A DNA stretch of 25,900 bases, taken from contig JAGGUB010000088.1 in assembly GCA_021158725.1 (NCBI GenBank), positions 1 to 25,900 on the forward strand. The letters are read 5' to 3'. A program made the translations under genes and the position numbers. Shown here piece after piece: positions 17,348 through 25,603 of this stretch. Under the pieces are notes generated by a model, which ran no database searches, was not told where the DNA came from, and saw nothing but the letters and a program-made list of their open reading frames with translations. The stretch is from Caldifarciminota bacterium. Lineage in GTDB: Bacteria > Hydrothermota > UBA3073 > NMUJ01. Every line of letters begins with the position of its first letter. Within the stretch, counting starts at the first letter, position 1.

Positions 17348-19395
17348 TGGCAGAGAAAGGTAAAATCCTGATAGTTGAGTCACCCACGAAAGCTAAAATC
17401 ATAAGTAAGTTTCTGTCTGGTTACAAAGTGCTATCATCTAAGGGGCATATCAAAGATTTGCCCGAGAATGAGTTGGGGGTTGATGAACATAATAACTTCA
17501 AACCCACATACGTTATCATTCCTGGCAAGGAAAAGATTGTGGAGCGACTACGTACAGCTACAAAGCATGCAAAAGAGGTCATAATAGCGACTGATCCTGA
17601 TCGTGAAGGTGAAGCAATAGCATATCATATTGCCGAGGAGATAAAGCGGCCGATACATAGGGTGCTATTTTATGAAATAACACCACAAAGCGTACGTAAG
17701 GCTATAAAGGAGCGACTTGATATCGATATGAACAAGGTGCATTCGCAGCTTGCACGTCGGATATTGGATAGACTGGTAGGTTATAAGGTGAGCCCATTAT
17801 TGTGGAAAATCATAGGTAGCGGACTATCAGCAGGTAGGGTACAGAGTGTGGCACTCAGGCTCATCTGTGAACGTGAAGAAGCCATAAGGAAATTTAAGCC
17901 ACGTGAGTATTGGGAGATATACGTTAAGTTTACGTGTGAGGCAGGTAGCTTTATGGCGAAGTTGGAGGAAATAGGTGGCAAAAAAGCGAAGATCGAATCC
18001 GAACATGATGCCATAGATATTGTGGATAAGATAAGGGGGGCAAAATTTCACGTGAGTGAGTTCAAGATATACGATAAGAAACGTTACCCACACCCTCCTT
18101 ACGTGACATCGGCACTACAGCAGGATGCTGCCCATATGTTGAAGTTTGCACCTTCCTACACGATGAGGATCGCACAGAAGTTATTCGAGGGTATCGAAAT
18201 GGATGACGAAGCGGAGGGGCTCATCACCTACATGCGTACGGATTCGGTAAGGGTGAGCCGTCACGCACAGCTGGAGGCACGTGAGTATATCAAAAGAATG
18301 TGGGGGGATGAGTTTCTACCTGGTTCACCACCAAAGTACAAGGAGAAGGCAAAAATAGTGCAGGGTGCACACGAAGCTATACGGCCAACAAAAGTGAGTA
18401 GGGAACCTGATAATGTGAAAAGATACTTAAGTGAGGACGAATACAAGCTATACAAGCTGATATGGTGCCGCTTTGTTGCATCACAGATGAACCCCGCTAT
18501 ATACGAAGTTAGGGAAGCTACGATAGAAGGTGATGGATTCACCATGAGAGCATCATCGCAGGCGATTAAATTTGAGGGTTTCCTTAAAGTATGGGATGAG
18601 AAAACCAAGGCTGGCGAAAGTTTACCCACTCTAACTCCTGGCATGGAGTTAAACGTGGAGGCAATCTACAAGAAACGCAAGTTTACACAACCGCCACCAA
18701 GGTATACTGAAGGTAGTATGGTGAAGGAGTTGGAACGTCTGGGTATAGGACGTCCATCCACATACGCTATCATTATATCAACGTTAAAAGATAGAAAGTA
18801 TGTGGTCAAAAGGAGAGGCTACCTGATACCCACCGACTTGGGTGAAAGAGTTAACCGTATCCTTGTGAAATACTTTGCAGATATATTCAATGTGGAGTTC
18901 ACCCGCAACATGGAGAAACAGTTAGATGAAATTGAAGCAAATAAGGTCGATTATCTGCAGGTGCTGCAAGCTTTTTATAGGCCATTCAAAAAGGAAGTGG
19001 AGGAGGTCGAGAAACACAAAAAGGAGATACGTGCCACAATAAAGGAAAGACGTGACGAATCGTGCCCAATATGTGGGGCACAGCTTACCGTCCGATATGG
19101 TAAATTTGGTAGATTCCTTGCATGTAGTAGGTTTCCAAAGTGTAAATATACGAGACCATATCCCACAGGGGTTAGATGCCCCAATTGCGGAGGTATGTTA
19201 GTCGAACGTATGGATAAGCAAGGACGTCTGCTTTATGTTTGTGATAACCCAAACTGCCATTTCATGCTGAGGGATAAACCTATAAACATGAAATGCAATA
19301 AGTGTGGCTACCCCATACTTTTGGATAAGGTGAAATATTACGAATGTCCTCGCTGTAAAACCAAGATATATTTCAAAAATGGGAATACATCGTAG
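17347..19395 (+). CDS. topA: DNA topoisomerase I (type IA)
   Basis: TopA relaxes negatively supercoiled DNA by transient single-strand cleavage. The Toprim domain begins KILIVESPTKAK, with E11 and the D83-x-D85-x-E87 acidic triad (TDPDREGEA). The catalytic tyrosine is Y295 in ITYMRTDSVRVS, with GRPSTYA further on. The C-terminus (about 572-682) holds three Cys4 zinc ribbons starting CPICG, CPNCG and CNKCG. Length (682) is normal. The ATG shares one base with the stop of the C25 peptidase gene (TGATG), so translation is probably coupled; no Shine-Dalgarno is visible. No terminator hairpin with a T tract follows the TAG before the HU promoters. Confidence 0.96.
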   Translation: MAEKGKILIVESPTKAKIISKFLSGYKVLSSKGHIKDLPENELGVDEHNNFKPTYVIIPGKEKIVERLRTATKHAKEVIIATDPDREGEAIAYHIAEEIKRPIHRVLFYEITPQSVRKAIKERLDIDMNKVHSQLARRILDRLVGYKVSPLLWKIIGSGLSAGRVQSVALRLICEREEAIRKFKPREYWEIYVKFTCEAGSFMAKLEEIGGKKAKIESEHDAIDIVDKIRGAKFHVSEFKIYDKKRYPHPPYVTSALQQDAAHMLKFAPSYTMRIAQKLFEGIEMDDEAEGLITYMRTDSVRVSRHAQLEAREYIKRMWGDEFLPGSPPKYKEKAKIVQGAHEAIRPTKVSREPDNVKRYLSEDEYKLYKLIWCRFVASQMNPAIYEVREATIEGDGFTMRASSQAIKFEGFLKVWDEKTKAGESLPTLTPGMELNVEAIYKKRKFTQPPPRYTEGSMVKELERLGIGRPSTYAIIISTLKDRKYVVKRRGYLIPTDLGERVNRILVKYFADIFNVEFTRNMEKQLDEIEANKVDYLQVLQAFYRPFKKEVEEVEKHKKEIRATIKERRDESCPICGAQLTVRYGKFGRFLACSRFPKCKYTRPYPTGVRCPNCGGMLVERMDKQGRLLYVCDNPNCHFMLRDKPINMKCNKCGYPILLDKVKYYECPRCKTKIYFKNGNTS

Positions 19396-19403
19396 ATCCA
19401 TGA

Positions 19404-19433
19404 TTGACAAGCCTCTGGATCAATATATCTTTA
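19404..19433 (+). promoter_or_regulatory. HU promoter P1 (TTGACA-N16-TATCTTTA)
   Basis: TTGACA at 19404-19409, 16 bases, then TATCTTTA at 19426-19433, which matches TAnnTTT with A in place of the final G. A 6-bp inverted repeat (GATCCA 19395-19400, TGGATC 19416-19421) brackets the -35 hexamer and could be an operator. The leader would be about 95 bases. Confidence 0.5.
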
Positions 19434-19442
19434 ACACCAATA

Positions 19443-19471
19443 TTGACATATGTTGAGATGCATTATCTTGA
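19443..19471 (+). promoter_or_regulatory. HU promoter P2 (TTGACA-N15-TATCTTGA)
   Basis: TTGACA at 19443-19448, 15 bases, then TATCTTGA at 19464-19471. It begins 39 bases downstream of P1 with the same TATCTT core. The leader would be about 58 bases. A third TTGACA at 19484-19489 has only TATCTA after 19 bases and is doubtful. Confidence 0.45.
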
Positions 19472-19532
19472 ACATGAAATACCTTGACAATGTAGATGAT
19501 GGTTGCAATATCTAACATAACAAGGAGGTAGG

Positions 19533-19805
19533 ATGAAGAAGGTTGATCTTGCCGCCAGGATAGCCGAAAAGGCCGGTATTTCCAAGAAAGCGGCCAAGGC
19601 GGCTGTTGATGCGTTTATGGAGACAGTGACAGAAGCACTTGGCAAGGGCGAAAAGGTTACACTCGTGGGGTTTGGTTCGTTTGTTGTAAGACAGAGGGCA
19701 CCACGTACCGCACGTAACCCAAGGACAGGCGCCCCTATAAGGGTACCAGCCAAGAAGGTGCCCAAGTTCGTGCCCGGTGCTAAGCTCAGGAAGGTGGTTG
19801 AGTAA
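19533..19805 (+). CDS. hup: Histone-like DNA-binding protein HU
   Basis: HU is a small basic dimeric protein that bends and compacts DNA. The 90 residues match HU throughout: the helical start MKKVDLAARIAEKAG, the VGFGSF turn, and the DNA-binding arm RTARNPRTGAPIRVPAKKVPKF. The Shine-Dalgarno AAGGAGG (19522-19528) is ideal, as expected for an abundant protein. It has its own promoters at 19404-19471 and a strong hairpin right after the stop, so it is probably transcribed mainly as a single-gene unit. The arm does not show IHF-specific features that I can identify, so I call it HU. Confidence 0.96.
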   Translation: MKKVDLAARIAEKAGISKKAAKAAVDAFMETVTEALGKGEKVTLVGFGSFVVRQRAPRTARNPRTGAPIRVPAKKVPKFVPGAKLRKVVE

Positions 19806-19811
19806 GTATTA

Positions 19812-19838
19812 ACCCCGGCCAACTCCGTTGGCCGGGGT
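19812..19838 (+). terminator. Strong hairpin after HU, without a good T tract
   Basis: ACCCCGGCCAAC and GTTGGCCGGGGT form a perfect 12-bp stem with a TCC loop, seven bases after the HU stop. The bases after it are CTCCTAATTTCC, so the T-rich tail is poor. It may terminate partially, or cap and protect the HU mRNA 3' end. It lies 12 bases before the tadA start. Confidence 0.75.
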
Positions 19839-19850
19839 CTCCTAATTTCC

Positions 19851-20291
19851 ATGGATGACACATTCTGGATGCATGAAGCACTTAAAGAGGCTAAACTTGC
19901 ATTCGAAGAGGGTGAAGTCCCTGTAGGTGCTGTCATCGTTAAAAATAACCGTATCATAGGGCGTGGCCACAATAGGGTGGAGGCACTCAAAGATCCGACT
20001 GCACACGCGGAGATACTGGCGATCACAAGTGCTGCCAATACACTGGGGGATTGGCGGCTAAATGGTTGTACAATATATGTGACACTCGAACCTTGTCCCA
20101 TGTGTGCAGGTGCTATATGGGTTGCAAGAATATCCAGGTGTGTATTTGGTGCATATGATACACGGATTGGTGGCATAGTGAGTAAGTTTAGATGTTGTGA
20201 GGGCATTGAGGTAAAAGGTGGCATACTGGAACGTGAAGCCATTGAGTTACTACAGAGATTCTTCAAAAATCTACGTAATACAGCTGATTGA
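19851..20291 (+). CDS. tadA: tRNA-specific adenosine deaminase TadA
   Basis: TadA converts A34 of tRNA-Arg(ACG) to inosine, allowing one tRNA to read CGT, CGC and CGA. The zinc-dependent deaminase motifs are present: H52-A-E54 and P-C82-PMC85-AGA. The 146 residues are within the family range. The ATG has no Shine-Dalgarno and follows the HU hairpin by 12 bases, so expression probably depends on read-through of that hairpin or on an unrecognised promoter. CGT is a very common Arg codon in these genes, which fits a need for inosine at the wobble position. It is separated from gatC by 29 bases. Confidence 0.95.
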   Translation: MDDTFWMHEALKEAKLAFEEGEVPVGAVIVKNNRIIGRGHNRVEALKDPTAHAEILAITSAANTLGDWRLNGCTIYVTLEPCPMCAGAIWVARISRCVFGAYDTRIGGIVSKFRCCEGIEVKGGILEREAIELLQRFFKNLRNTAD

Positions 20292-20316
20292 CTTATAACA
20301 TAGTACGATAAATTTA
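20288..20316 (+). promoter_or_regulatory. Promoter of the gatC-tamB operon (TTGACT-N15-TAAATTTA)
   Basis: TTGACT (20288-20293) overlaps the tadA stop codon. After 15 bases comes TAAATTTA (20309-20316), matching TAnnTTT with A for the last G. Only four bases separate this element from the gatC ATG at 20321, so the start of transcription should fall at or within a few bases of the ATG, giving a leaderless or nearly leaderless mRNA. Confidence 0.5.
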
Positions 20317-20320
20317 ACAT

Positions 20321-20617
20321 ATGGTAGATGAGGATGAAATATTGAAAGTATCACGACTTGCATACCTGGAGTTTAAGGGTGACCAACAGCAAGCATTTAT
20401 TGCACAATTTCGGAAGATACTTGAATACTTTGCACAGATACGTAACGCCCCCACTGGCGAGCTACCCGTACACTTTAGTAAAGCTTCTCTTATTTTACGT
20501 GAGGATATTCCCGGCAAATCGTTATCACCAGACGAGGCGCTCGCCAACGCTCCACGGAGGGAAGGTACCTACTTTGTGGCTCCCAAAATCCGATGGGCAA
20601 GAGATACATCCCAATAA
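20321..20617 (+). CDS. gatC: Asp-tRNA(Asn)/Glu-tRNA(Gln) amidotransferase subunit C
   Basis: GatC is the small scaffold subunit of GatCAB, which amidates mischarged Glu-tRNA-Gln and/or Asp-tRNA-Asn. The 98 residues show the family pattern: EDEILKVSRLAYLEF helix, QFRKILEYFAQI, a central LREDIPGKSLSPDEALANAP belt and the C-terminal YFVAPKI. The eight residues after KI are extra and arise where the gene overlaps tamB by 25 bases. gatA and gatB are not in the window. There is no Shine-Dalgarno; a promoter-like element ends four bases before the ATG. Confidence 0.93.
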   Translation: MVDEDEILKVSRLAYLEFKGDQQQAFIAQFRKILEYFAQIRNAPTGELPVHFSKASLILREDIPGKSLSPDEALANAPRREGTYFVAPKIRWARDTSQ

Positions 20618-23600
20618 TAATTGGTCTATTGCTTGTATCCATAGTTTTGCTAACCCTATGTGGTGTGTTCAACCCCATCATCAAATCGCAACTCGAACGT
20701 ATCTTGGGTGTTGATATACAGTATCTGTATGGTAACCCATTTCGACAGCTGACCCTGAAAAACATACGCTCGGATATGGTTGCCATTGATTCCGTGGTCG
20801 CTGAGATCTCACTTATCGGGTTATTACGTAAGCGATTATCGAGGCTCAGAATATTCAACCCTTCCATTACTTATAAACCAAATAGCACCGTAACTGCTAC
20901 AGGGAAGTTTCCTTTGATAATCGAGCATCTCGATATCGTGAAACTTTCGATTGCTTCTCTACCACTCATCGGAAACGCTGTACTCCGTGGTGCAACCGCA
21001 GGTATGAAGGATAACCTGTTTTGGCTATCTGGTAAGGGGCTCATCTTCCGTAACCGTAACTGGGGACATGTCTCGTTAGTAATCAACTTACAACCCAATG
21101 GGGTGAGGATCGATCGATTTCGTATCGAAGGCGATACCTACTGGTTAACCTTATCTGGTATATTAAGTGACGATTCATTGTTAAATTTCGAAATATGTGG
21201 GTTACCTATCTCATATTTAGATACCACTTTTGACGGTAGTTTGATCCTAAAAGGTATGACGGACCTCAATACTGTTACCGCTGAATGGAAGATACAGGAC
21301 GCATACTACAGGGGTAACTACATTGGTGATGGTTCAGGTAGACTTCGCTGGTATGCTGACACGTTCAAATTTTATGATATAGCATGGCGTAATGGTGACA
21401 GTCAGATAGAGGGTACACTCACCATGTGTTACCCCCAGTACTACGGTGATTTCTGTGTACATAACCTTAATCTATGTGATTTCATAGAGCATGCCTTATG
21501 TAATACCGATTTGGAAGGTAATGTACATGTCGAAAGTGACGGTACCAGTATCCACCTTACCTATGACGTAGCGGGTAGACTGGATGAAAGGTTACTCGAT
21601 AGAATCACAGGTACTACAGTTTTTGCTGCAGATTCTTATGAGATATTGCACCTTATGTTACGATTCCTTAACGGTCGATTATCTTTAGCTGGTCGCATCG
21701 TACACGATACGTTGGATCTAATTGTCGATGCCAACAATTTCCCAATATCGGGGTTCGGCTATCCAGTCGATGGCTTGCTAACAGGTAGGTTTCGGCTACA
21801 GGGTACGCTTGGTGCACCTTCACTGAAAGGTGGTGTACGTATCGTGCAGTTTAACACCCCATACGTGAGTGCTATGAACTTAGATGCCAATTTTGACCTC
21901 TCACTACAGCCGCCCACTGGTAAGCTTTACCTATATTTAAGGGATGCTATTATCGGTAACCTCAAGCAAGATATTTGGGGGATAGAAACCACACCTACTG
22001 AAATAGGTTGGCAGTTCCGTGCCACTGGTACCGGCAAGGATGCACATTTCTACCTATGTGGGTTAAGTTATATAGACGAGTGGCACATAGATTCCGTTAA
22101 TATTCGATACGAGGATATACATCTATCAAACGTTACACCTTTGGTACTGCGGTGGGAAGATGGGCTACATATCGAGGGTAGATTTAACGTCGAGGGTGGT
22201 CATCTCTCGCTGTCTGGTAAATATGATCCACATGATATAGCCTTACATATTTGGACAAAGGGGGTGCCAATCAAATTGCTGCTACCCGAGCTCAGTGGCT
22301 ACGCAGATGCCGAGGTCACGTTTACCGGTACATACGATGACCCACAGGTTGAGGCACATGGTTTAGTATACGACCTACTCTACGTATTCCCTAACCCCAT
22401 CTATAGCTATGCAGTTGATACAGTAAGGTTTACGCTCGTCATACATGATGATACGCTACACTTTTTGGAACTTGGCTTCAAAAATGGCACTGGATATGGT
22501 GAAGCTGTGGGCTGGTTACCGTTTTCTTTAAGGAAATTTCGTCCCACTCTGTTGCCAAAGGAGTGGTACTGGGATGTTAAGCTACATGATTTACCGTTTA
22601 CGGAACTGTTCCCACCAATGGTGGATGCAGATATAGCGAAAGTATCGGGTGGACTCAAAATTGTCGGCACTTACGAGTATCCACTCTTTTATGGTGAACT
22701 ATCTATTGATGGGGCTAACCTACAAGCTCCAGTGTTTGGATTCAATGCCGACACGTTTGTCAGCCATATACAGCTGAATGGTGACACTATCACGTTGGTT
22801 GATACAAAAGTTGGTGAAACGCTCAATGTCACCAATAACTTGATATTACTTCATCCTGGTGTGAAGGCTGATAATCTTCACATCGAAGGTACTAACGTGA
22901 GGATTGCACGCCCTGATTTACAAGCTGATATGGATATAGAGCTTACTGTTGACGGTAACCTACAATATCCATTAATAAGTGGCAAAATCTACATCAATAA
23001 TGCCATTTACACTGCAGAGTTTAATGAAATAATGGGTGGTCCATACCCTCCGATAAGGTTTAACCTCGAAGTGGTATTCCCCAGAAACGTATGGGTTAAA
23101 AATTCCACCGCCAATATGGAATTGGAGGGCGATGTGCGATTGATTACACAGCTCGACCGCTTATTGTTTACTGGGAATGCCAACGTCAAACGTGGTTATT
23201 TCTACTATTTTGATAGGAAATTTGAGATAACGCGGGGTAGGTTCAGTTTCGAAAATATTACCGAATTCAACCCCAAGATCGACCTATCCGCATATACTGT
23301 TGTGAAGCACCTCGAGATACGTGGTGGTAAAAGTGAACCCATTGAGGACACTATTAAATTGGGGGTAACCGGCTATTTTGGGGATATGCAGTTTACACTC
23401 AGTTCCGTACCACCACGCCCATTGACTGATATTGTTTCATTACTTGTGTTTAATGTAGTGCCTCAACGAACGTTAACCCCTGATGAGCTTGTTATGATGC
23501 TACCCGAACGTACTATATCTTATCTCTTACAGAAACAGGTGATGCCAGCTACAGATATCTTCGATATGTTTGCGTTAGAACCTTATATTGCAGGAGGTAA

Positions 23601-23787
23601 ACCTGGTTTCAGGTTAGCCGCTGGTAAATACCTATCGCCAACGTGGTTCATCTTCTACATGCGTGATTTGGCCACACATGACGAATTGATACGCAGTGAA
23701 TACTATCTGCGTCGTAGGGTGTTACTCATAGGTGAACGTAGCTCAACTACGTTCAGGGTGGGTGTAGAGTTTAAGATACGTTACTGA
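20593..23787 (+). CDS. tamB: Translocation and assembly module protein TamB (DUF490)
   Basis: TamB-family (AsmA-like) proteins are anchored in the inner membrane and span the periplasm as a long beta-taco groove. They are linked to outer-membrane protein assembly and phospholipid transport. One N-terminal membrane anchor is visible (about residues 5-27, RYIPIIIGLLLVSIVLL). The rest is repetitive beta-strand sequence with no enzyme motif. The C-terminal DUF490 region (about 690-1064) includes the segment ITRGRFSFENITEFNPKIDL, near LLVFNVVPQRTL, and ends GVEFKIRY, an aromatic-ended strand. The 1064 residues are normal. The start overlaps gatC by 25 bases. No tamA/bamA is next door. The downstream vWA gene begins one base after its stop. 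Confidence 0.9.
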   Translation: MGKRYIPIIIGLLLVSIVLLTLCGVFNPIIKSQLERILGVDIQYLYGNPFRQLTLKNIRSDMVAIDSVVAEISLIGLLRKRLSRLRIFNPSITYKPNSTVTATGKFPLIIEHLDIVKLSIASLPLIGNAVLRGATAGMKDNLFWLSGKGLIFRNRNWGHVSLVINLQPNGVRIDRFRIEGDTYWLTLSGILSDDSLLNFEICGLPISYLDTTFDGSLILKGMTDLNTVTAEWKIQDAYYRGNYIGDGSGRLRWYADTFKFYDIAWRNGDSQIEGTLTMCYPQYYGDFCVHNLNLCDFIEHALCNTDLEGNVHVESDGTSIHLTYDVAGRLDERLLDRITGTTVFAADSYEILHLMLRFLNGRLSLAGRIVHDTLDLIVDANNFPISGFGYPVDGLLTGRFRLQGTLGAPSLKGGVRIVQFNTPYVSAMNLDANFDLSLQPPTGKLYLYLRDAIIGNLKQDIWGIETTPTEIGWQFRATGTGKDAHFYLCGLSYIDEWHIDSVNIRYEDIHLSNVTPLVLRWEDGLHIEGRFNVEGGHLSLSGKYDPHDIALHIWTKGVPIKLLLPELSGYADAEVTFTGTYDDPQVEAHGLVYDLLYVFPNPIYSYAVDTVRFTLVIHDDTLHFLELGFKNGTGYGEAVGWLPFSLRKFRPTLLPKEWYWDVKLHDLPFTELFPPMVDADIAKVSGGLKIVGTYEYPLFYGELSIDGANLQAPVFGFNADTFVSHIQLNGDTITLVDTKVGETLNVTNNLILLHPGVKADNLHIEGTNVRIARPDLQADMDIELTVDGNLQYPLISGKIYINNAIYTAEFNEIMGGPYPPIRFNLEVVFPRNVWVKNSTANMELEGDVRLITQLDRLLFTGNANVKRGYFYYFDRKFEITRGRFSFENITEFNPKIDLSAYTVVKHLEIRGGKSEPIEDTIKLGVTGYFGDMQFTLSSVPPRPLTDIVSLLVFNVVPQRTLTPDELVMMLPERTISYLLQKQVMPATDIFDMFALEPYIAGGKPGFRLAAGKYLSPTWFIFYMRDLATHDELIRSEYYLRRRVLLIGERSSTTFRVGVEFKIRY

Positions 23788-23788
23788 C

Positions 23789-25603
23789 ATGTATCTATAC
23801 GGGGTACTTTTTGCGGTAATAATTATCCCATTGATATGGTTGAAACGCAACCGATTATTTTTGCCATTACGTATACTGGTGGTAGGGTGTATGATACTAC
23901 TTGTGAGTGAACCCTTCCTTTATCGCACATTTGTACGTAGGTACCCAATATTTGTGCTGGTGGATAACTCACGTAGTATGCGGTTGTGGCAACCTGAGAT
24001 CGATAGCTTGCTGCAGCTTATAAAATCTAACCACCCGGAATACAAGATATATATATTTCCAGAGGCTGATGCCTTAACATTTACTGCGGATAGTAGCCCA
24101 ATTGTTGACCACCTTAAGAAGGTATCACGAACAGCAAGCGCCATCATCCTCGTATCAGATGGTAACGAAACCACCACACGGCTATCGTGGACAAATTTAC
24201 ACTCAATAGCTGTGCCGGTTTACCCTGTGAACTTACCCGATAAAGTATGGGCTGATGTAGGGTTGATAGATATGATAGTGAGAGAGCCTATCTATTCACA
24301 CGATAGTGTATCCGTAGTCCTTATTATACGTAATGATACCTTGCCCATTACGAGTGGGCTCACATTCTTAAAGGATGGCGAACCAATATTCAACAAAACG
24401 TTACACCTGGGTAGCGGTATCAACGAAATCAACTTAAAGCTGAAATTCGACCACCCCGGTATCCATAACCTACAAGCATCGATAGATGTACCTGAATGGG
24501 ATATCAATCCATTTAATAATCAGCTCACGGTACCAATACGTGTGGTTGCCCCCAAGCGTGTGATCTGGATAGGTAAACCCTCATGGAACTTCAAGTTCCT
24601 CAAACAAAGTGTTGACAACAAAAAGGGTATAGTGTTGGATTATTATCTTGAGATAGCGCCTGGAGTTTACTGGACACCAGCGGGTAAAATTACACAGCTA
24701 CCTGATAGCTGGCCATCAGCTGATATCGTTGTACTCGACAACTATAGTATCAGAAACCTGCCAGCTACACAGACTCTTGTGATGATCGGTGGTATCCAGC
24801 ATAGGCTGTCACCACTTATACCACCATGTTCATACAGGAGTGGTACTTTCTATCCAAACTTCAAATCTGTCACATTACAGGGGTTGCAGGATACTTTGTT
24901 GGTATTCCATGAATTGTATGTCTTTAACGGGCTAAAAGAAGGTACCCAGGTATGGGCTACCTTATCACCCAAGGTACAGCATCTGGGGCATATCGAGCTA
25001 CCACTTATTGTATGGCAACCCTACACACAGCCCAAAGTGTTACATATTGCAGTGAACGACATATGGCGATGGGATTTCGTCACCTCCGGTAAGTTTAGCA
25101 AGCTGCTTTTTGAATACCTGCTATATGGGGTTGATTACCCCTACGTGCAATTTATGACACCACTCCATGTACAAGAAGGTATCGCACAAAGGATAGATTT
25201 CATGATATGGTTGACACCTGATGAACGTTACGAAGATACTATTCGGGTGAAACTCAACGATAGCGAGCATAAACTGTACCCCACCGATGGTGTGTACCAT
25301 CTGTATGTTAATGCGCTACCCGAAGGTAAACACCACATGAGGGTTGAATTCGGCAACCACACATGGATCGATACGCTGCTCGTAGAGCCATTACCAGTAG
25401 AAGATAGGCTATATGGGGTGGATCGGTTCACTCTACAGCAGATAGCGGATGCTACTGGTGGTACAATCATAGATTCGATAGCCCAGCTTTCTGAGGTTAA
25501 ACCCGTCAGCGTACGACGACCTGTATTTTTCTCACAGAGCTTATGGTTTCTTCTGCCGTTCTTTGCATTGTTTGTTGTAACTTGGTTACTGGAGAAACGA
25601 TAA
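23789..25603 (+). CDS. Membrane protein with vWA domain and GATase-like region
   Basis: The function is unknown. Two N-terminal membrane helices (about 3-19 and 26-43) are followed by a von Willebrand A domain with the metal-site motif D59-x-S61-x-S63 and VSDG (D124). Next is a beta-rich CARDB-like domain (about 150-252). A segment resembling class I glutamine-amidotransferase folds follows (about 255-370: KRVIWIGKPSWNF, then ADIVVLDNY); I cannot see its catalytic Cys/His, so it is probably non-enzymatic. One C-terminal helix (about 583-600) ends LLEKR. Similar proteins occur in FCB and planctomycete genomes beside Bat-type genes. The start lies one base after tamB, and the stop shares one base with the next ATG (TAATG). 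The 604 residues appear intact. Confidence 0.75.
   Translation: MYLYGVLFAVIIIPLIWLKRNRLFLPLRILVVGCMILLVSEPFLYRTFVRRYPIFVLVDNSRSMRLWQPEIDSLLQLIKSNHPEYKIYIFPEADALTFTADSSPIVDHLKKVSRTASAIILVSDGNETTTRLSWTNLHSIAVPVYPVNLPDKVWADVGLIDMIVREPIYSHDSVSVVLIIRNDTLPITSGLTFLKDGEPIFNKTLHLGSGINEINLKLKFDHPGIHNLQASIDVPEWDINPFNNQLTVPIRVVAPKRVIWIGKPSWNFKFLKQSVDNKKGIVLDYYLEIAPGVYWTPAGKITQLPDSWPSADIVVLDNYSIRNLPATQTLVMIGGIQHRLSPLIPPCSYRSGTFYPNFKSVTLQGLQDTLLVFHELYVFNGLKEGTQVWATLSPKVQHLGHIELPLIVWQPYTQPKVLHIAVNDIWRWDFVTSGKFSKLLFEYLLYGVDYPYVQFMTPLHVQEGIAQRIDFMIWLTPDERYEDTIRVKLNDSEHKLYPTDGVYHLYVNALPEGKHHMRVEFGNHTWIDTLLVEPLPVEDRLYGVDRFTLQQIADATGGTIIDSIAQLSEVKPVSVRRPVFFSQSLWFLLPFFALFVVTWLLEKR

Noticed and set aside
19484..19514. 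Third TTGACA before HU as a promoter
   Set aside because: The only TA-rich box (TATCTA) is 19 bases away and does not fit the 15-16-base spacing or TAnnTTT pattern of the other sites.
19463..20320. Minus-strand open frame of 285 codons
   Set aside because: It lies opposite HU and tadA, both unmistakable, and its translation is Ser/Thr/Pro-rich low-information sequence with no family motif.
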